Below, piece by piece: positions 1 through 9,898 of a DNA stretch of 64,000 bases. The stretch's first letter is position 1; each line of letters starts with the position of its first letter. Under the pieces are notes generated by a model. It saw nothing but the letters and a program-made list of their open reading frames with translations, searched no databases and was not told where the DNA came from. The stretch comes from an uncultured Fidelibacterota bacterium (GTDB lineage Bacteria; Fidelibacterota; Marinisomatia; Marinisomatales; TCS55): the NCBI GenBank assembly GCA_913049685.1, contig CAJWZD010000001.1:62001-126000 (forward strand). The letters are read 5' to 3'. Made by a program: the position numbers and the translations under genes.

Positions 1-2
1 GA

Positions 3-695
3 TTGTTTGAAAGACCATTCAGTGACCAAAGTCTGCTTTCTAATATTGGCTCTCAAAGTCATAGAGACATTGCAAGGGAAGCAGTTAAAAAAAGTATGGT
101 CCTTTTGAAAAATAATAATAACGTACTACCTCTTCCAAAGTCTGGAAAAACAATTGTGGTAGCGGGCAAAGGAGCAAACGACATAGGCATGCAATCTGGT
201 GGATGGACAATAAGCTGGCAAGGTGGAATGGGTCAAACAACAGATGGTACAACAATTTTAGATGCAATAAAATCGAGTGTTGACCCGGGAACAGTTGTTG
301 AATATAGTGCTGATGGTAAAGGATATACTGGAGACCTTGCTGTAGTTGTAATTGGTGAAAAACCCTACGCAGAGATGATGGGCGATCGTACAGATCTTAA
401 GCTTGATAAGGAAGATCGTGATGTTATTGCTAGGTTTACTGAAAACGATGTACCGGTTGTTGTTGTATTGCTTTCAGGAAGACCCATGATAGTGACTGAA
501 GAAGTAGATAAATGGGATGGTTTCATTGCAGCATGGCTTCCTGGAACAGAGGGCTCTGGTGTTGCAGACGTGCTCTTTGGTGACTACAAACCTACCGGCA
601 AACTTTCATTTAGCTGGCCAAAGAGTATGGATCAATTTCCAATAGATCCGAACGATGACCACCTATATAAATTTGGATATGGCTTAACTTACTAA
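3..695 (+). CDS. Glycoside hydrolase family 3 (beta-glucosidase-like) C-terminal part, truncated by window edge
   Basis: GH3 C-terminal motifs in ORF (SVVLLKNNNNVLPL-like, PGTEGSGVADVLFGDYKPTGKLSFSWP, YKFGYGLTY end); continues upstream of window. Confidence 0.9.
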   Translation: MFERPFSDQSLLSNIGSQSHRDIAREAVKKSMVLLKNNNNVLPLPKSGKTIVVAGKGANDIGMQSGGWTISWQGGMGQTTDGTTILDAIKSSVDPGTVVEYSADGKGYTGDLAVVVIGEKPYAEMMGDRTDLKLDKEDRDVIARFTENDVPVVVVLLSGRPMIVTEEVDKWDGFIAAWLPGTEGSGVADVLFGDYKPTGKLSFSWPKSMDQFPIDPNDDHLYKFGYGLTY

Positions 696-710
696 GAGCG
701 CAAAAGCAAA

Positions 711-1598
711 ATGTCTTACAGGTTAGGTATTGATCTTGGTGGCACAAAAATTGAAGCTGTGATTATTGATGAACAGTTCCAAGTTGTAAAAAGAGAACGT
801 GTGCCAACAAATAGAGATGACGGCTATGAAGCAATCATTGAAAGAATAATTACATTGTCCAAATCAATGATTGTTGGCTACGAGGAGTTTGAAGGACCTA
901 TAGGGATTTGCACACCTGGGACCATAGAAGCAGAAACCGGCTTATTAAAAAACAGCAATACGGTTTGTTTGATTGGAAAGCCAATTCAAAAGGATATGGA
1001 GTCTCAATTAGGGATACCTGTTCTAATGGAAAACGATGCAAACTGCTTTGCATTGGCTGAAGCGACTTTAGGCGCCGGTAAGAAATATAATGTAGTTTTT
1101 GGCGTGATACTTGGAACTGGATGCGGCGGTGGCGTTACCATGCTTAAAAATATTCACCGTGGAGCTAACAGAATTGCGGGAGAATGGGGACATCATTGTT
1201 TGCACCCAGACGGTCGTGAATGCTATTGCGGTAATAGAGGGTGTCTTGAGGCATATATTTCTGGAACCGCTCTTGAGAAAGAGTGGTATGAGCTAACCGG
1301 TGAAAAGCATAGAGTTACGGACATTATTGATACCGGGATGCATGAAAAGCACCCTGAATGGAAAGCAAATTTTTTAAAGAATTTTGGCAGAGGACTCGCA
1401 AACGTTATTGATATTCTTGACCCCCATGCCATAGTTTTGGGTGGTGGATTATCTAAGATAGATTTTCTATATACAGAGGGCAAAGACTCTGTATATAAAG
1501 AAACATTCAGTAAGATTGTGCGCACACCTATTTTAAAAAATAAATTGGGCGATTCTGCTGGAGTTTTTGGCGCTGCTATGCTATCGGACTACATGTGA
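711..1598 (+). CDS. ROK family sugar kinase (glucokinase/fructokinase-like)
   Basis: GIDLGGTKIEAVIID N-terminus; GTGCGGGV; ROK zinc motif GEWGHHCLHPDGRECYCGNRGCLEAYISG. Confidence 0.93.
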   Translation: MSYRLGIDLGGTKIEAVIIDEQFQVVKRERVPTNRDDGYEAIIERIITLSKSMIVGYEEFEGPIGICTPGTIEAETGLLKNSNTVCLIGKPIQKDMESQLGIPVLMENDANCFALAEATLGAGKKYNVVFGVILGTGCGGGVTMLKNIHRGANRIAGEWGHHCLHPDGRECYCGNRGCLEAYISGTALEKEWYELTGEKHRVTDIIDTGMHEKHPEWKANFLKNFGRGLANVIDILDPHAIVLGGGLSKIDFLYTEGKDSVYKETFSKIVRTPILKNKLGDSAGVFGAAMLSDYM

Positions 1599-1852
1599 GG
1601 TTTGCAAAATGGCTGTATCATTTGGATGGCATAGATCAACTGATTATAGTTGGTTTTTTTCTTTTTAGCATTGGTCTTTCATATTTATCTATAAATATTT
1701 TTCGTTTTTGGTACGACAGAATGCATCAAAAAGGGTACTCATATGAATTTAGAATCACTCCTTTTTTTCTCCTTATTTTAGCCATGTTTTATTCAACTAT
1801 TTTGTATATCTCAATGGGAGAAAATATTACAAAATGGATAAGAGACTTTTAG
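1595..1852 (+). CDS. Small hypothetical membrane protein
   Basis: GTG start overlapping the ROK stop; two hydrophobic segments. Confidence 0.6.
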   Translation: MRFAKWLYHLDGIDQLIIVGFFLFSIGLSYLSINIFRFWYDRMHQKGYSYEFRITPFFLLILAMFYSTILYISMGENITKWIRDF

Positions 1853-1867
1853 AGCTTTTTACGATAA

Positions 1868-2533
1868 ATGACTACTCTAACTTTATTTAATTATAATAAA
1901 AATAAATGGTGGGCATTTAAACAAATGGGCTTACACAGACCCCATTTTTTGAATATTAAGGGTCTTCATTTTTTTAAGATGCTAGGAACTGGAAGCAGCC
2001 CTGGTTTTAGTATGTATCCTGATTTTTCAACCTACGCCTTGCTACAGACATGGTCATCAAAAGATGAAGCGCAAAGCTATTTTTCTTCAAATAAATATTT
2101 TCAAGAAATAATCTCTATGACTCAAGCGCATCGAATTATTTATATGTCTCCTTTTAAAAGTTCTGGGCTATGGAATGGAGAAGATCCATTTAGTGAGCAT
2201 TTCAAATTGTCAAAACCAAAAAAAATTGGAGTAATAACTCGCGCTACAATTCATTTTACAAAATTAACACATTTCTGGAGATCTGTAAAGTCAGCAAGTA
2301 ATGCTATTTCAGAGGCAAATGGAGTAAGTTTTTTTAAAGGAATAGGTGAATTGCCTTTTATACAGCAGGCTACATTTAGCATATGGGAATCAGAGCATGA
2401 CATAAATAATTTTGCTTATTCAAATACTAGCCATAAAAATATAGTAAGTAAAACTAAAAAGCAGAAATGGTATAAAGAGGATCTTTTTGCAAGGTTTCAC
2501 ATATTAAATGACTCAGGTGAAATAAAATCTTAA
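1868..2533 (+). CDS. CrtA-like carotenoid monooxygenase/2-hydroxylase (spheroidene monooxygenase family)
   Basis: FFKMLGTGSSPGFSMYPDFSTYALLQTW region is CrtA-like; adjacent to carotenoid genes. Confidence 0.75.
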   Translation: MTTLTLFNYNKNKWWAFKQMGLHRPHFLNIKGLHFFKMLGTGSSPGFSMYPDFSTYALLQTWSSKDEAQSYFSSNKYFQEIISMTQAHRIIYMSPFKSSGLWNGEDPFSEHFKLSKPKKIGVITRATIHFTKLTHFWRSVKSASNAISEANGVSFFKGIGELPFIQQATFSIWESEHDINNFAYSNTSHKNIVSKTKKQKWYKEDLFARFHILNDSGEIKS

Positions 2534-2534
2534 A

Positions 2535-4010
2535 ATGAAAAAAGTTATAATTATTGGAAGTGGGATTGGTGGCTTATCTACTGCAGCAAGGTTGATTGCT
2601 AAGGGTTACGATGTTACTATCTTTGAGTCTTCAGAATATACTGGAGGCAAGATACATTCTTTTCAAATGGATAATTACCGATTTGATGCGGGTCCGTCTT
2701 TATTTACTCTACCCAATCTAGTGGATGAGTTGTTTTACCTATTGGATGAAAATCCGCGTAATTATTTTAACTATAAAAAAAAGGAAGTGCATTGCAAATA
2801 TTTTTGGAACGATGGAAAAAAGCTAACGGCGTTTTCAAGTATGGATAAGTATTTAGAGGAAATAAAAGATAAGCTAGATGTTCCTCCTGAGATAATGAAA
2901 AAATACCTTATCCGCTCTCAAAAAAAATACGAACTAACTGAGCCTATTTTTTTAAAAAAATCTTTGCATAAAAAATCATCATATTTCTCAAAAGATGTTT
3001 TGAAGGCCCTCTTTAACTATTCAGTCTTTGATATTAATAAAAGCTTAAATGATACCAATAAAAAATATCTAAAAGAACCACACCTAGTTCAGCTCTATAA
3101 TAGATATGCGACTTATAATGGCTCTAACCCATATGAAACATCTGGAATAATGAGCTTAATTCAACATCTTGAATCGCACTTTGGTACATGGGTTCCTGAA
3201 CGCGGAATGGTTGATATATCAAAATCAATTACTAATCTCATAAAATCAAAAGGTGCCAAGATCTATTTAAATTCGAATGTTGATGAGATAATTGTTGAAG
3301 ATAATCAAGCAAGAGGTGTTGTGTTAAACGGGAAAACAATAAAATCAAATTATGTTGTTTCAAACATGGATATTTTTTTTACGTATGAGAGGCTACTGAA
3401 AGATTTTGATATCCCTAAAAGAGTGCGTAAAAGTGAGCGCTCTAGCTCCGCTCTCATATTTTACTGGGGAATTAACAAAACATTCAATGAGCTAGACCTT
3501 CATAATATCTTATTCTCAGATGACTATAGGCATGAGTTTGAGTCAATATTTCAAAAAGGTGAGATTTCCAATGACCCAACCATATATATTAACATAACTT
3601 CTAAAGATGTTGCTAATGATGCACCCAAAGATTGTGAAAATTGGTTTGTAATGGTCAATGCGCCTTATGATTCCAAACAAAAATGGGACGAAGTAACATT
3701 GAAGCTGCGAAAAATCATCATTCAAAAAATAAATAGCAGGCTTCAAACTGATATTGAAAAATTTATCCATGCTGAAAAGGTATATACACCTCAAACAATT
3801 GAAAGTAAAACGCAATCATATAAAGGTGCTCTTTATGGGACATCTAGCAATTCAAAGCTATCTGCTTTTCTACGCCACCCTAACTTTTCAAAACAAATAG
3901 ATAATTTATATTTTTGCGGAGGAAGTGTTCATCCTGGAGGAGGAATTCCACTCTGCTTATTATCAGCACAAATTGTAAGCGATCAATTTAAAGACGTATC
4001 AAATGTTTAA
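2535..4010 (+). CDS. Carotenoid desaturase, phytoene desaturase CrtI/CrtD superfamily
   Basis: FAD dinucleotide motif VIIIGSGIGGLSTAARLIAKGYDVTIFE; C-terminal LYFCGGSVHPGGGIPLCLLSAQIV typical of CrtI family. Confidence 0.9.
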   Translation: MKKVIIIGSGIGGLSTAARLIAKGYDVTIFESSEYTGGKIHSFQMDNYRFDAGPSLFTLPNLVDELFYLLDENPRNYFNYKKKEVHCKYFWNDGKKLTAFSSMDKYLEEIKDKLDVPPEIMKKYLIRSQKKYELTEPIFLKKSLHKKSSYFSKDVLKALFNYSVFDINKSLNDTNKKYLKEPHLVQLYNRYATYNGSNPYETSGIMSLIQHLESHFGTWVPERGMVDISKSITNLIKSKGAKIYLNSNVDEIIVEDNQARGVVLNGKTIKSNYVVSNMDIFFTYERLLKDFDIPKRVRKSERSSSALIFYWGINKTFNELDLHNILFSDDYRHEFESIFQKGEISNDPTIYINITSKDVANDAPKDCENWFVMVNAPYDSKQKWDEVTLKLRKIIIQKINSRLQTDIEKFIHAEKVYTPQTIESKTQSYKGALYGTSSNSKLSAFLRHPNFSKQIDNLYFCGGSVHPGGGIPLCLLSAQIVSDQFKDVSNV

Positions 4011-4641
4011 AAGTAGTCGTTCCACTTTTTTTGCACTTGTAACTATTTGGGCATTCCAGATCTTTGGAGCAATCGGAATACTTTTTTGGGATCGCGAATG
4101 GTTTATTAACATGACACCATTCACACTACTTTTATATTTTATAATACTCTACAATAGAGATTTAGGTAATCACAAAAAAGTGTTTTTTTTACTACTGACC
4201 TTCACTTGGGGTATTTTTTCAGAAATAATTGGTGTTAATACTGGTTTGATTTTTGGATCCTATGAATACGGAAAAACTTTAGGCTTTCAAGTTTTAAATG
4301 TTCCGTTAGTTATTGGAATTAACTGGGTTGTTACAACTGTTATTTGCGGAACGATCGCTAGTCAGGTAAAAGTTCAAGCCCCTTTACAAATACTAATCGC
4401 TATTACTTTAATGCTAATTCTTGATGGGCTAATAGAGCCTGTGGCTCCAAAGATTGATATGTGGAAGTTTAATCATGAAGGTGGTATGGCTCCATTATCA
4501 AATTATATTTCTTGGGGACTAGTAGCTCTCCCCCTTCAATCATATTTAATTTTAAAGAATCTTAGATTTGATATTTATATATCATCTAATTTGTATCTAT
4601 CTCAATTGCTTTTTTTTGCAGCGCTAAATTTTCTTAATTAA
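4003..4641 (+). CDS. Carotenoid biosynthesis membrane protein, CruF-like 1',2'-hydratase (DUF422)
   Basis: Polytopic; conserved EIIGVNTGLIFGSYEYG and LDGLIEPVAPKIDMWKF motifs; overlaps desaturase ORF. Confidence 0.8.
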   Translation: MFKSSRSTFFALVTIWAFQIFGAIGILFWDREWFINMTPFTLLLYFIILYNRDLGNHKKVFFLLLTFTWGIFSEIIGVNTGLIFGSYEYGKTLGFQVLNVPLVIGINWVVTTVICGTIASQVKVQAPLQILIAITLMLILDGLIEPVAPKIDMWKFNHEGGMAPLSNYISWGLVALPLQSYLILKNLRFDIYISSNLYLSQLLFFAALNFLN

Positions 4642-4661
4642 TAATCCATTATTTTGTCATT

Positions 4662-5354
4662 TCAATCTGACATATTATGATTCAGCTCATGATTAATATA
4701 CAATGGTAAAAAAAGCATAGAGAAACCATAAAATATATCTTCGAAAGGTATGGTTCCAATTCTTAGGCCTAAGTTATGATTATTGTTATACCACACAATT
4801 TCATCAATTATAAATGATCCAGTCAAAAGACCATTCACAATAAAAAATGGAATTAATATAAAAATATAAGATACAAAAAATGAGTTTAATAATTGAGGAG
4901 CTCTAAAAAAAGAAAGGTTTATCGATATTACTGCCAAAATAAAGGCTGAAAATGTGTAGAATTTGTTAAAATTTAAAATACTTATTATTAATAAGAACGA
5001 GGTCAGTCCAATTACAAAAAATTTTGTAGCAAGGCTGGAAAACTTCAATTTAGGCGTGAGTTTTTCTTTACAAAAGTGAATGAACAGTGAGCTGTAAGGA
5101 ATGCACAAAAAAAAGAGGTACTCCTCCAATGGTAGAGCGAAGAATTCTAACCCCATTAAATAGTTTTTATTAAACCCCCATATTCCCCACTTTGTAAAAA
5201 AAATATCCCACACTATAAAAAATACTATAGTTGATAAGAAACCAGGTGCTAGAGATAAAAACTTTTTGAAATACCTTACTCTATGTTCAAACGAGCAAGC
5301 GAAGGGTAGAGAAATTGCTGTAAGATTAATGATTAGGTAGAGATAATTATCCAT
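4662..5354 (-). CDS. Lycopene cyclase domain protein (fused CrtYcd-like)
   Basis: Two repeats of the cyclase-type pattern: WDIFFTKWGIWGFN...LPLEEYLFF and DEIVWYNNN...GTIPFEDIFYG. Confidence 0.83.
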   Translation of the reverse strand: MDNYLYLIINLTAISLPFACSFEHRVRYFKKFLSLAPGFLSTIVFFIVWDIFFTKWGIWGFNKNYLMGLEFFALPLEEYLFFLCIPYSSLFIHFCKEKLTPKLKFSSLATKFFVIGLTSFLLIISILNFNKFYTFSAFILAVISINLSFFRAPQLLNSFFVSYIFILIPFFIVNGLLTGSFIIDEIVWYNNNHNLGLRIGTIPFEDIFYGFSMLFLPLYINHELNHNMSD

Positions 5355-5802
5355 TCTTTGCGCTGAATTTCCTAAGTGTCTTAGGACTCACAAACAGCAT
5401 GCCAAAAAATTCACCGCCCTCTTTGATTTCACTAGCATGGTGTTTTCTGTGCTCAAAAAGTACAGCTTTTAAATAAGCACTTTTCGGTTTATTGAATATC
5501 TTGATTCTTCTATGAATAAAAATATCGTGTACAAATAAATAAGCAAATCCATAAACTAAAATACCTAGACCAGAGAAAAAAAGTAGGTCGTTTTGATAAA
5601 TACTGCCAAAAATGAAACCAGATGCACTTGGTATAGCAAAAATTAATGCAAATGAATCATTTTTCTGCATGATCCTACCTGTTGATACATGGTGATCCTC
5701 ATGCAAGAACCAAAGTACGCCATGCATGAGATATTTGTGCGTCGCCCATGCTGCAAACTCCATAAAAATAAATGCTGTTAAAACTATTAAAAATTGTGTC
5801 AT
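5347..5802 (-). CDS. crtZ: Beta-carotene hydroxylase
   Basis: Fatty acid hydroxylase His motifs HKYLMHG, HEDHH, HDIFIHRR, HRKHHAS. Confidence 0.88.
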   Translation of the reverse strand: MTQFLIVLTAFIFMEFAAWATHKYLMHGVLWFLHEDHHVSTGRIMQKNDSFALIFAIPSASGFIFGSIYQNDLLFFSGLGILVYGFAYLFVHDIFIHRRIKIFNKPKSAYLKAVLFEHRKHHASEIKEGGEFFGMLFVSPKTLRKFSAKNG

Positions 5803-5847
5803 ATTTGATTGTTAATTTACAAAAGGAAGTTTTCTGGCGATGCTATT

Positions 5848-6702
5848 TTATTTTTTTTTCTTCTTCTTTCTTTTCATTTCAAGAAGTTTCCAGGCTGCTT
5901 TAGGAATTTTTTCTAGTTGATTAAACTCCCCTGCTCCCTGCAACCACTCGCCTCCATCAATTGTAACAACCTCGCCATTTATATAAGAGGCTTGATCGCT
6001 AACCAAAAACGTAGCAAGGTTTGCCAATTCCTCATGTTCACCAAATCGTCTTAGCGGAATTTGGGCTTTCATTTTTTTCTCAATACCCATTCCTGGGGGT
6101 GCTAAGCGTGACCATGCCCCTTTGGTTGGAAATGGTCCAGGTGCAATAGCTATTGTTCGTATTCCATACTTTGCCCATTCTACGGCAAGGGACCTTGTCA
6201 TAGCCAGCACACCAGCCTTTGCACATGCAGATGGAACAACGTAGCCCGAACCTGTCCAGGCATAGGATGTAACAATATTCAATACTACACCGCTTTTATT
6301 TTTTCGCATTACTTTTCCAGCTGCTTGCGTACAGTGAAATGTACCATTTAGCACTATATCTACTACAGTTTTAAATGCATTGGGGCTTAGATTTTCTGTG
6401 GGACTAATAAAATTTCCAGCAGCGTTATTTAATAAGATATCAACAGAGCCTAATTCTTTAACAGTTTGACTAACCATTTCATCAACTTGATCTGGCTCCC
6501 TTATATCGCATTCAATTGCAATTACTTTGTTACCCTTTTTTCGCAACTCCTTTGCTGTTTCATCAATTACACTTTTTCGGCGACTGGTTATGACGAGGTT
6601 TGCGCCAAGATCTGAGAATCTTGAAGCCATAGACTTGCCAAGGCCTGTTCCACCTCCAGTAACGATTATATTTTTTTTGTTGAGTAGTTTTTTGTCAAAC
6701 AT
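5848..6702 (-). CDS. SDR family oxidoreductase (2,4-dienoyl-CoA reductase-like) with lysine-rich C-terminus
   Basis: IIVTGGGTGLGKSMASRF, NNAAGNF, IDGGEWLQGAG; C-term EMKRKKKKKK. Confidence 0.88.
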   Translation of the reverse strand: MFDKKLLNKKNIIVTGGGTGLGKSMASRFSDLGANLVITSRRKSVIDETAKELRKKGNKVIAIECDIREPDQVDEMVSQTVKELGSVDILLNNAAGNFISPTENLSPNAFKTVVDIVLNGTFHCTQAAGKVMRKNKSGVVLNIVTSYAWTGSGYVVPSACAKAGVLAMTRSLAVEWAKYGIRTIAIAPGPFPTKGAWSRLAPPGMGIEKKMKAQIPLRRFGEHEELANLATFLVSDQASYINGEVVTIDGGEWLQGAGEFNQLEKIPKAAWKLLEMKRKKKKKK

Positions 6703-6742
6703 AAAATTGTTATTTAATATATTAGAAACTAAGTATAAAAAT

Positions 6743-6774
6743 AAAAAAGCCCCGATATAAATCGAGGCTTTTTT
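6743..6774 (-). terminator. Putative (bidirectional-looking) intrinsic terminator after the PGG-rich protein gene
   Basis: aaaaaaGCCCCGAT-ataa-ATCGAGGCtttttt hairpin (one internal mismatch) with A/T tracts on both sides. Confidence 0.75.
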
Positions 6775-6795
6775 ATTTATTTACCTAAATGGTAA

Positions 6796-7659
6796 TTAAT
6801 CTTGATTAGCTGCTGCTTGAGCTTCACCACAAGCATTTACAGCTTCTGCGATGCTTTGAAATACTTCCTGAGGGCTTTTGTTATCTGCTCTAGCAGATTC
6901 CATTGCCTCTCTTCCTACATCTGCGCATTCATCCCAAGACTCTTCATCATACTCACCGGCCTCTTGAGCTTCAGCTTTTGCGGTTGACTCAGCCGCATCG
7001 AATGCAGCATCAAAATCAAAGAAACCGTTTGGTTGCTGACCGGCCGAGAAGAAAGCGTCAACTGACGCTGGACTTGGTCCATCAGGTCCACCTTGAGGTC
7101 CACCTTGAGGTCCATCAGGGCCGCCTTGAGGTTGACATTCCATATCATCATGGTCGCCATCAGGATCATTCATTCTATGCGCCTCTGATTCAACCATGCA
7201 TAATTCCATCGCAAGTCTCTGAGCAACTTCAGCGCTTTCGCCGCCTTCATCATAAAGGCCTTGTAACCACTCTTCAAATTCATCTACAACCTCACCAGCT
7301 GCACCATCAGCACCATCATTATATTCTGAGTCAACAGCTTCTTTCATTTTTGGAACCATCCCCATGAGGTATTCCTGGTCATTGGCATCTAAGACACCAC
7401 GATCCATACCCTCTTGGATAGCCATCATAAAATGATCAGCAGCAGATTTGTTCTGCATATCACCATCAGGTCCACCTTGAGGGGGTCCACCTGGTGCGCC
7501 ATCTGGAGCTCCACCCGGAGGGGGGCCACCTTGAGGGGGTCCACCTGCAGGAGGGCCACCTTGGCCACCTGGGGGCGGTTGCTGTCCACCAGTGGGAGGT
7601 TGTGCAAACAACATTGAGAATGCAAACACTCCTACTAGCATTGTATTAATTAACTTCAT
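6796..7659 (-). CDS. Secreted acidic low-complexity protein with Pro/Gly/Gln repeats
   Basis: Signal peptide MKLINTMLVGVFAFSMLFAQ; QGGPPxGG/QGGPDGP repeats; four cysteines; DPDGDHDD segment. Confidence 0.7.
   Translation of the reverse strand: MKLINTMLVGVFAFSMLFAQPPTGGQQPPPGGQGGPPAGGPPQGGPPPGGAPDGAPGGPPQGGPDGDMQNKSAADHFMMAIQEGMDRGVLDANDQEYLMGMVPKMKEAVDSEYNDGADGAAGEVVDEFEEWLQGLYDEGGESAEVAQRLAMELCMVESEAHRMNDPDGDHDDMECQPQGGPDGPQGGPQGGPDGPSPASVDAFFSAGQQPNGFFDFDAAFDAAESTAKAEAQEAGEYDEESWDECADVGREAMESARADNKSPQEVFQSIAEAVNACGEAQAAANQD
7080..7135 (-). repeat. Tandem ggtccaccttga-type repeat encoding QGGPDGPQGGPQGGPDGP
   Basis: Repeated ggtcca(cc/tc)... units in DNA. Confidence 0.7.
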
Positions 7660-7777
7660 TTCATCCTCCTTACAGACAATTAATAGTTAATATTTTAAAT
7701 TTCATTTTTATCAAAAATACAAACTCTAATATATTAAGAATTGTATTTAGCGACTGTGATGAAAGTCACAAAAAAAT

Positions 7778-9898
7778 TTATCTAGTCTGCATCAATCTAG
7801 CAATTTCAGCAGTTCCTCGGTTAAATTCTTGCCCGAATGCAGCATAATATAGATTAACTTCATAAAAAAGCCTAGCAGCATCTCTATCTACCACAAAATT
7901 TGTCGTTTCAAGGACATCTCTTGATGGAAAAAGGATTTCAATGCCAGGCTTAAAATATTTCAAAGTAAGATCCAAATCTGGATTCATTTTTAATAGTTTT
8001 TTTAGTATCAATACTTCGTACAATCTTCTTTCATATTTTGGAATTTTAGGCGATAACAAAATTGTAAATTGATCTTCTGCTGGCGAAGAACCAATTTTGT
8101 TAAACTTTACAAGTTCGTTTTTGTATGAATCCTTAAGTGACAGATAATTGACTGAAGCGGTTGGCTGTACAAATGGTTTATCTATTGAAGCTTTTCCAAC
8201 AACGGAATATGTTAATTTCATAGCCTTGTTTGATGGTATTTTTCTAACGGCTGCTGATAGCATTTCGACTTCAAAGCCTGCTGGATCTTTATTCGACGTT
8301 GCAAAATAGATTATTTTCTCAGGGTCAACGTAATCGACATAATTCATTTTGCCTATGATATCTAAAAGCATTTTCTTAACCAAAACGGATTCGCCAGGTA
8401 TTCTGCCTTCCAGAATTGATTTATATGGATCTTTTTGCGCAAGAGTCTTATCCTTATCAGCGCGCTTATATACTTCCTTTACAATATCTTGATATACGGG
8501 ACTTTCATCTATAAAACTAAGATCAAAAATATCACCCTGTCGAACGCGATAGGAATTTGGGAATGATTTATTATTATCCTGGTCAAACAAAGGTGAGTCT
8601 TGCGGAATAACTCTACTGAATTGATCTGAAGATTCTTTTATTATATGAGGTGTTATAACAACTATAACTTCTCTTCTTACCTTTTTTGTACCGCTGACAC
8701 TAAATAAGTTTTTTATAAAAGGTAAAGTTCCTAGTAGCGGCACACCGCCTTCATTGTCTGATGATTTTTCATTGATAAGGCCACCAATAATAAATGGTGT
8801 ATTGTTTGCAACCCTAACAAACGACTGAACCTTTCTATTATTAATAATGGGAGCTGATTCTACATCCCCTCCACCGGTTGCACCAATTCGCTCTTCCGTT
8901 TCACTGATGATTGTTTCCACTTGGATAGTAACACTACTTCCATCCTCACTGATACGCGGCCTTACATTTAGAACAATACCTACTGGCACATAATCTACCG
9001 ATCTAGTTTTTGCAATTTGGTCAGTGATCGTCTTTACAATTGGAATTTGTTGTCCTACTTGAATACGCGCTTGTCTACCATCAAGAACTAGAGCCGATGG
9101 CTTTGATTTAATTGTAGCTAATTTTTTACTTACCAATGCATCAATATTTGCTCTAAAGTTCGCCCCGCTCCCAAGTAGTGTTCTGTCAAGAACAACTGTA
9201 AAGGGAGAAATAGATCCACTTTGAGGTGGAGGGAAGTCAGCAGTGACACCAGAACTTGCCGCAGAGAAATCAACTCCCAGCTCACTTAAATCATCCCTAT
9301 TTAACTCAATAACAAGAGCCTCAATAGCAACTTGACTTGCAGGTACGTCGATCTTATTTGCAATTAAATCTAAAAGCTGAGCAAGTGATCGCATATTACT
9401 TGATTTATAGCCAACCAAAAGGCGCTGCATAGGCTCGCCGCTCGTAGTATTATTTAACGTAACACCACCAAGGTCAACTCCTAGGGCTGATTTTTTTGTA
9501 GATGCTTTTGTAGTACTTTTTGAAACTAGGGATATCGTTTGTGTATCTGGAATTTTGATAATAATGGGCAAAATACCAGGAGAATTAATATTATCTATTT
9601 TATTTGAGTAGACTGGAGTAAAATTATTTTCACCTGAAATCTCACCCTTGCCTGGCCGAAACTCCACAACAGTATATCCCATCGTCTTTAAAATTGCTAA
9701 AGCACGATCAGTTTGAATGTAACTCAGTTTGACTACTTCATAATCTAAATCTCTGAGAGCAGTCGCATTTTTACTTACTGAGGGGGGTCTCATTGATGAG
9801 GGCGGAGGTCTAACGGGCGGCCTTCTTGAGGAAGATGAAGTTTGCTGCTGAGCCAAAGACAAAGAAAACAGAAAAATAAAAAATAGTATTTTTTTCAT
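7778..9898 (-). CDS. Secretin-like outer membrane protein (type II/III secretion system secretin domain) with long C-terminal extension
   Basis: Secretin core: VAIEALVIELNRDDLSELGVDFS, VPVGIVLNVRPRIS, FIIGGLINEKSSDNEGGVPLLGTLPFIKNLFS, EVIVVITPHII; signal peptide. Confidence 0.88.
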   Translation of the reverse strand: MKKILFFIFLFSLSLAQQQTSSSSRRPPVRPPPSSMRPPSVSKNATALRDLDYEVVKLSYIQTDRALAILKTMGYTVVEFRPGKGEISGENNFTPVYSNKIDNINSPGILPIIIKIPDTQTISLVSKSTTKASTKKSALGVDLGGVTLNNTTSGEPMQRLLVGYKSSNMRSLAQLLDLIANKIDVPASQVAIEALVIELNRDDLSELGVDFSAASSGVTADFPPPQSGSISPFTVVLDRTLLGSGANFRANIDALVSKKLATIKSKPSALVLDGRQARIQVGQQIPIVKTITDQIAKTRSVDYVPVGIVLNVRPRISEDGSSVTIQVETIISETEERIGATGGGDVESAPIINNRKVQSFVRVANNTPFIIGGLINEKSSDNEGGVPLLGTLPFIKNLFSVSGTKKVRREVIVVITPHIIKESSDQFSRVIPQDSPLFDQDNNKSFPNSYRVRQGDIFDLSFIDESPVYQDIVKEVYKRADKDKTLAQKDPYKSILEGRIPGESVLVKKMLLDIIGKMNYVDYVDPEKIIYFATSNKDPAGFEVEMLSAAVRKIPSNKAMKLTYSVVGKASIDKPFVQPTASVNYLSLKDSYKNELVKFNKIGSSPAEDQFTILLSPKIPKYERRLYEVLILKKLLKMNPDLDLTLKYFKPGIEILFPSRDVLETTNFVVDRDAARLFYEVNLYYAAFGQEFNRGTAEIARLMQTR

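Noticed and set aside
6903-7367. ORF on + strand opposite the PGG-repeat protein (HQ/LEV-rich)
   Set aside because: It mirrors the GC-rich repeat of the real minus-strand gene; composition is an antisense artefact. The same applies to 7414..7617, 7425..7625 and 6915..7169.
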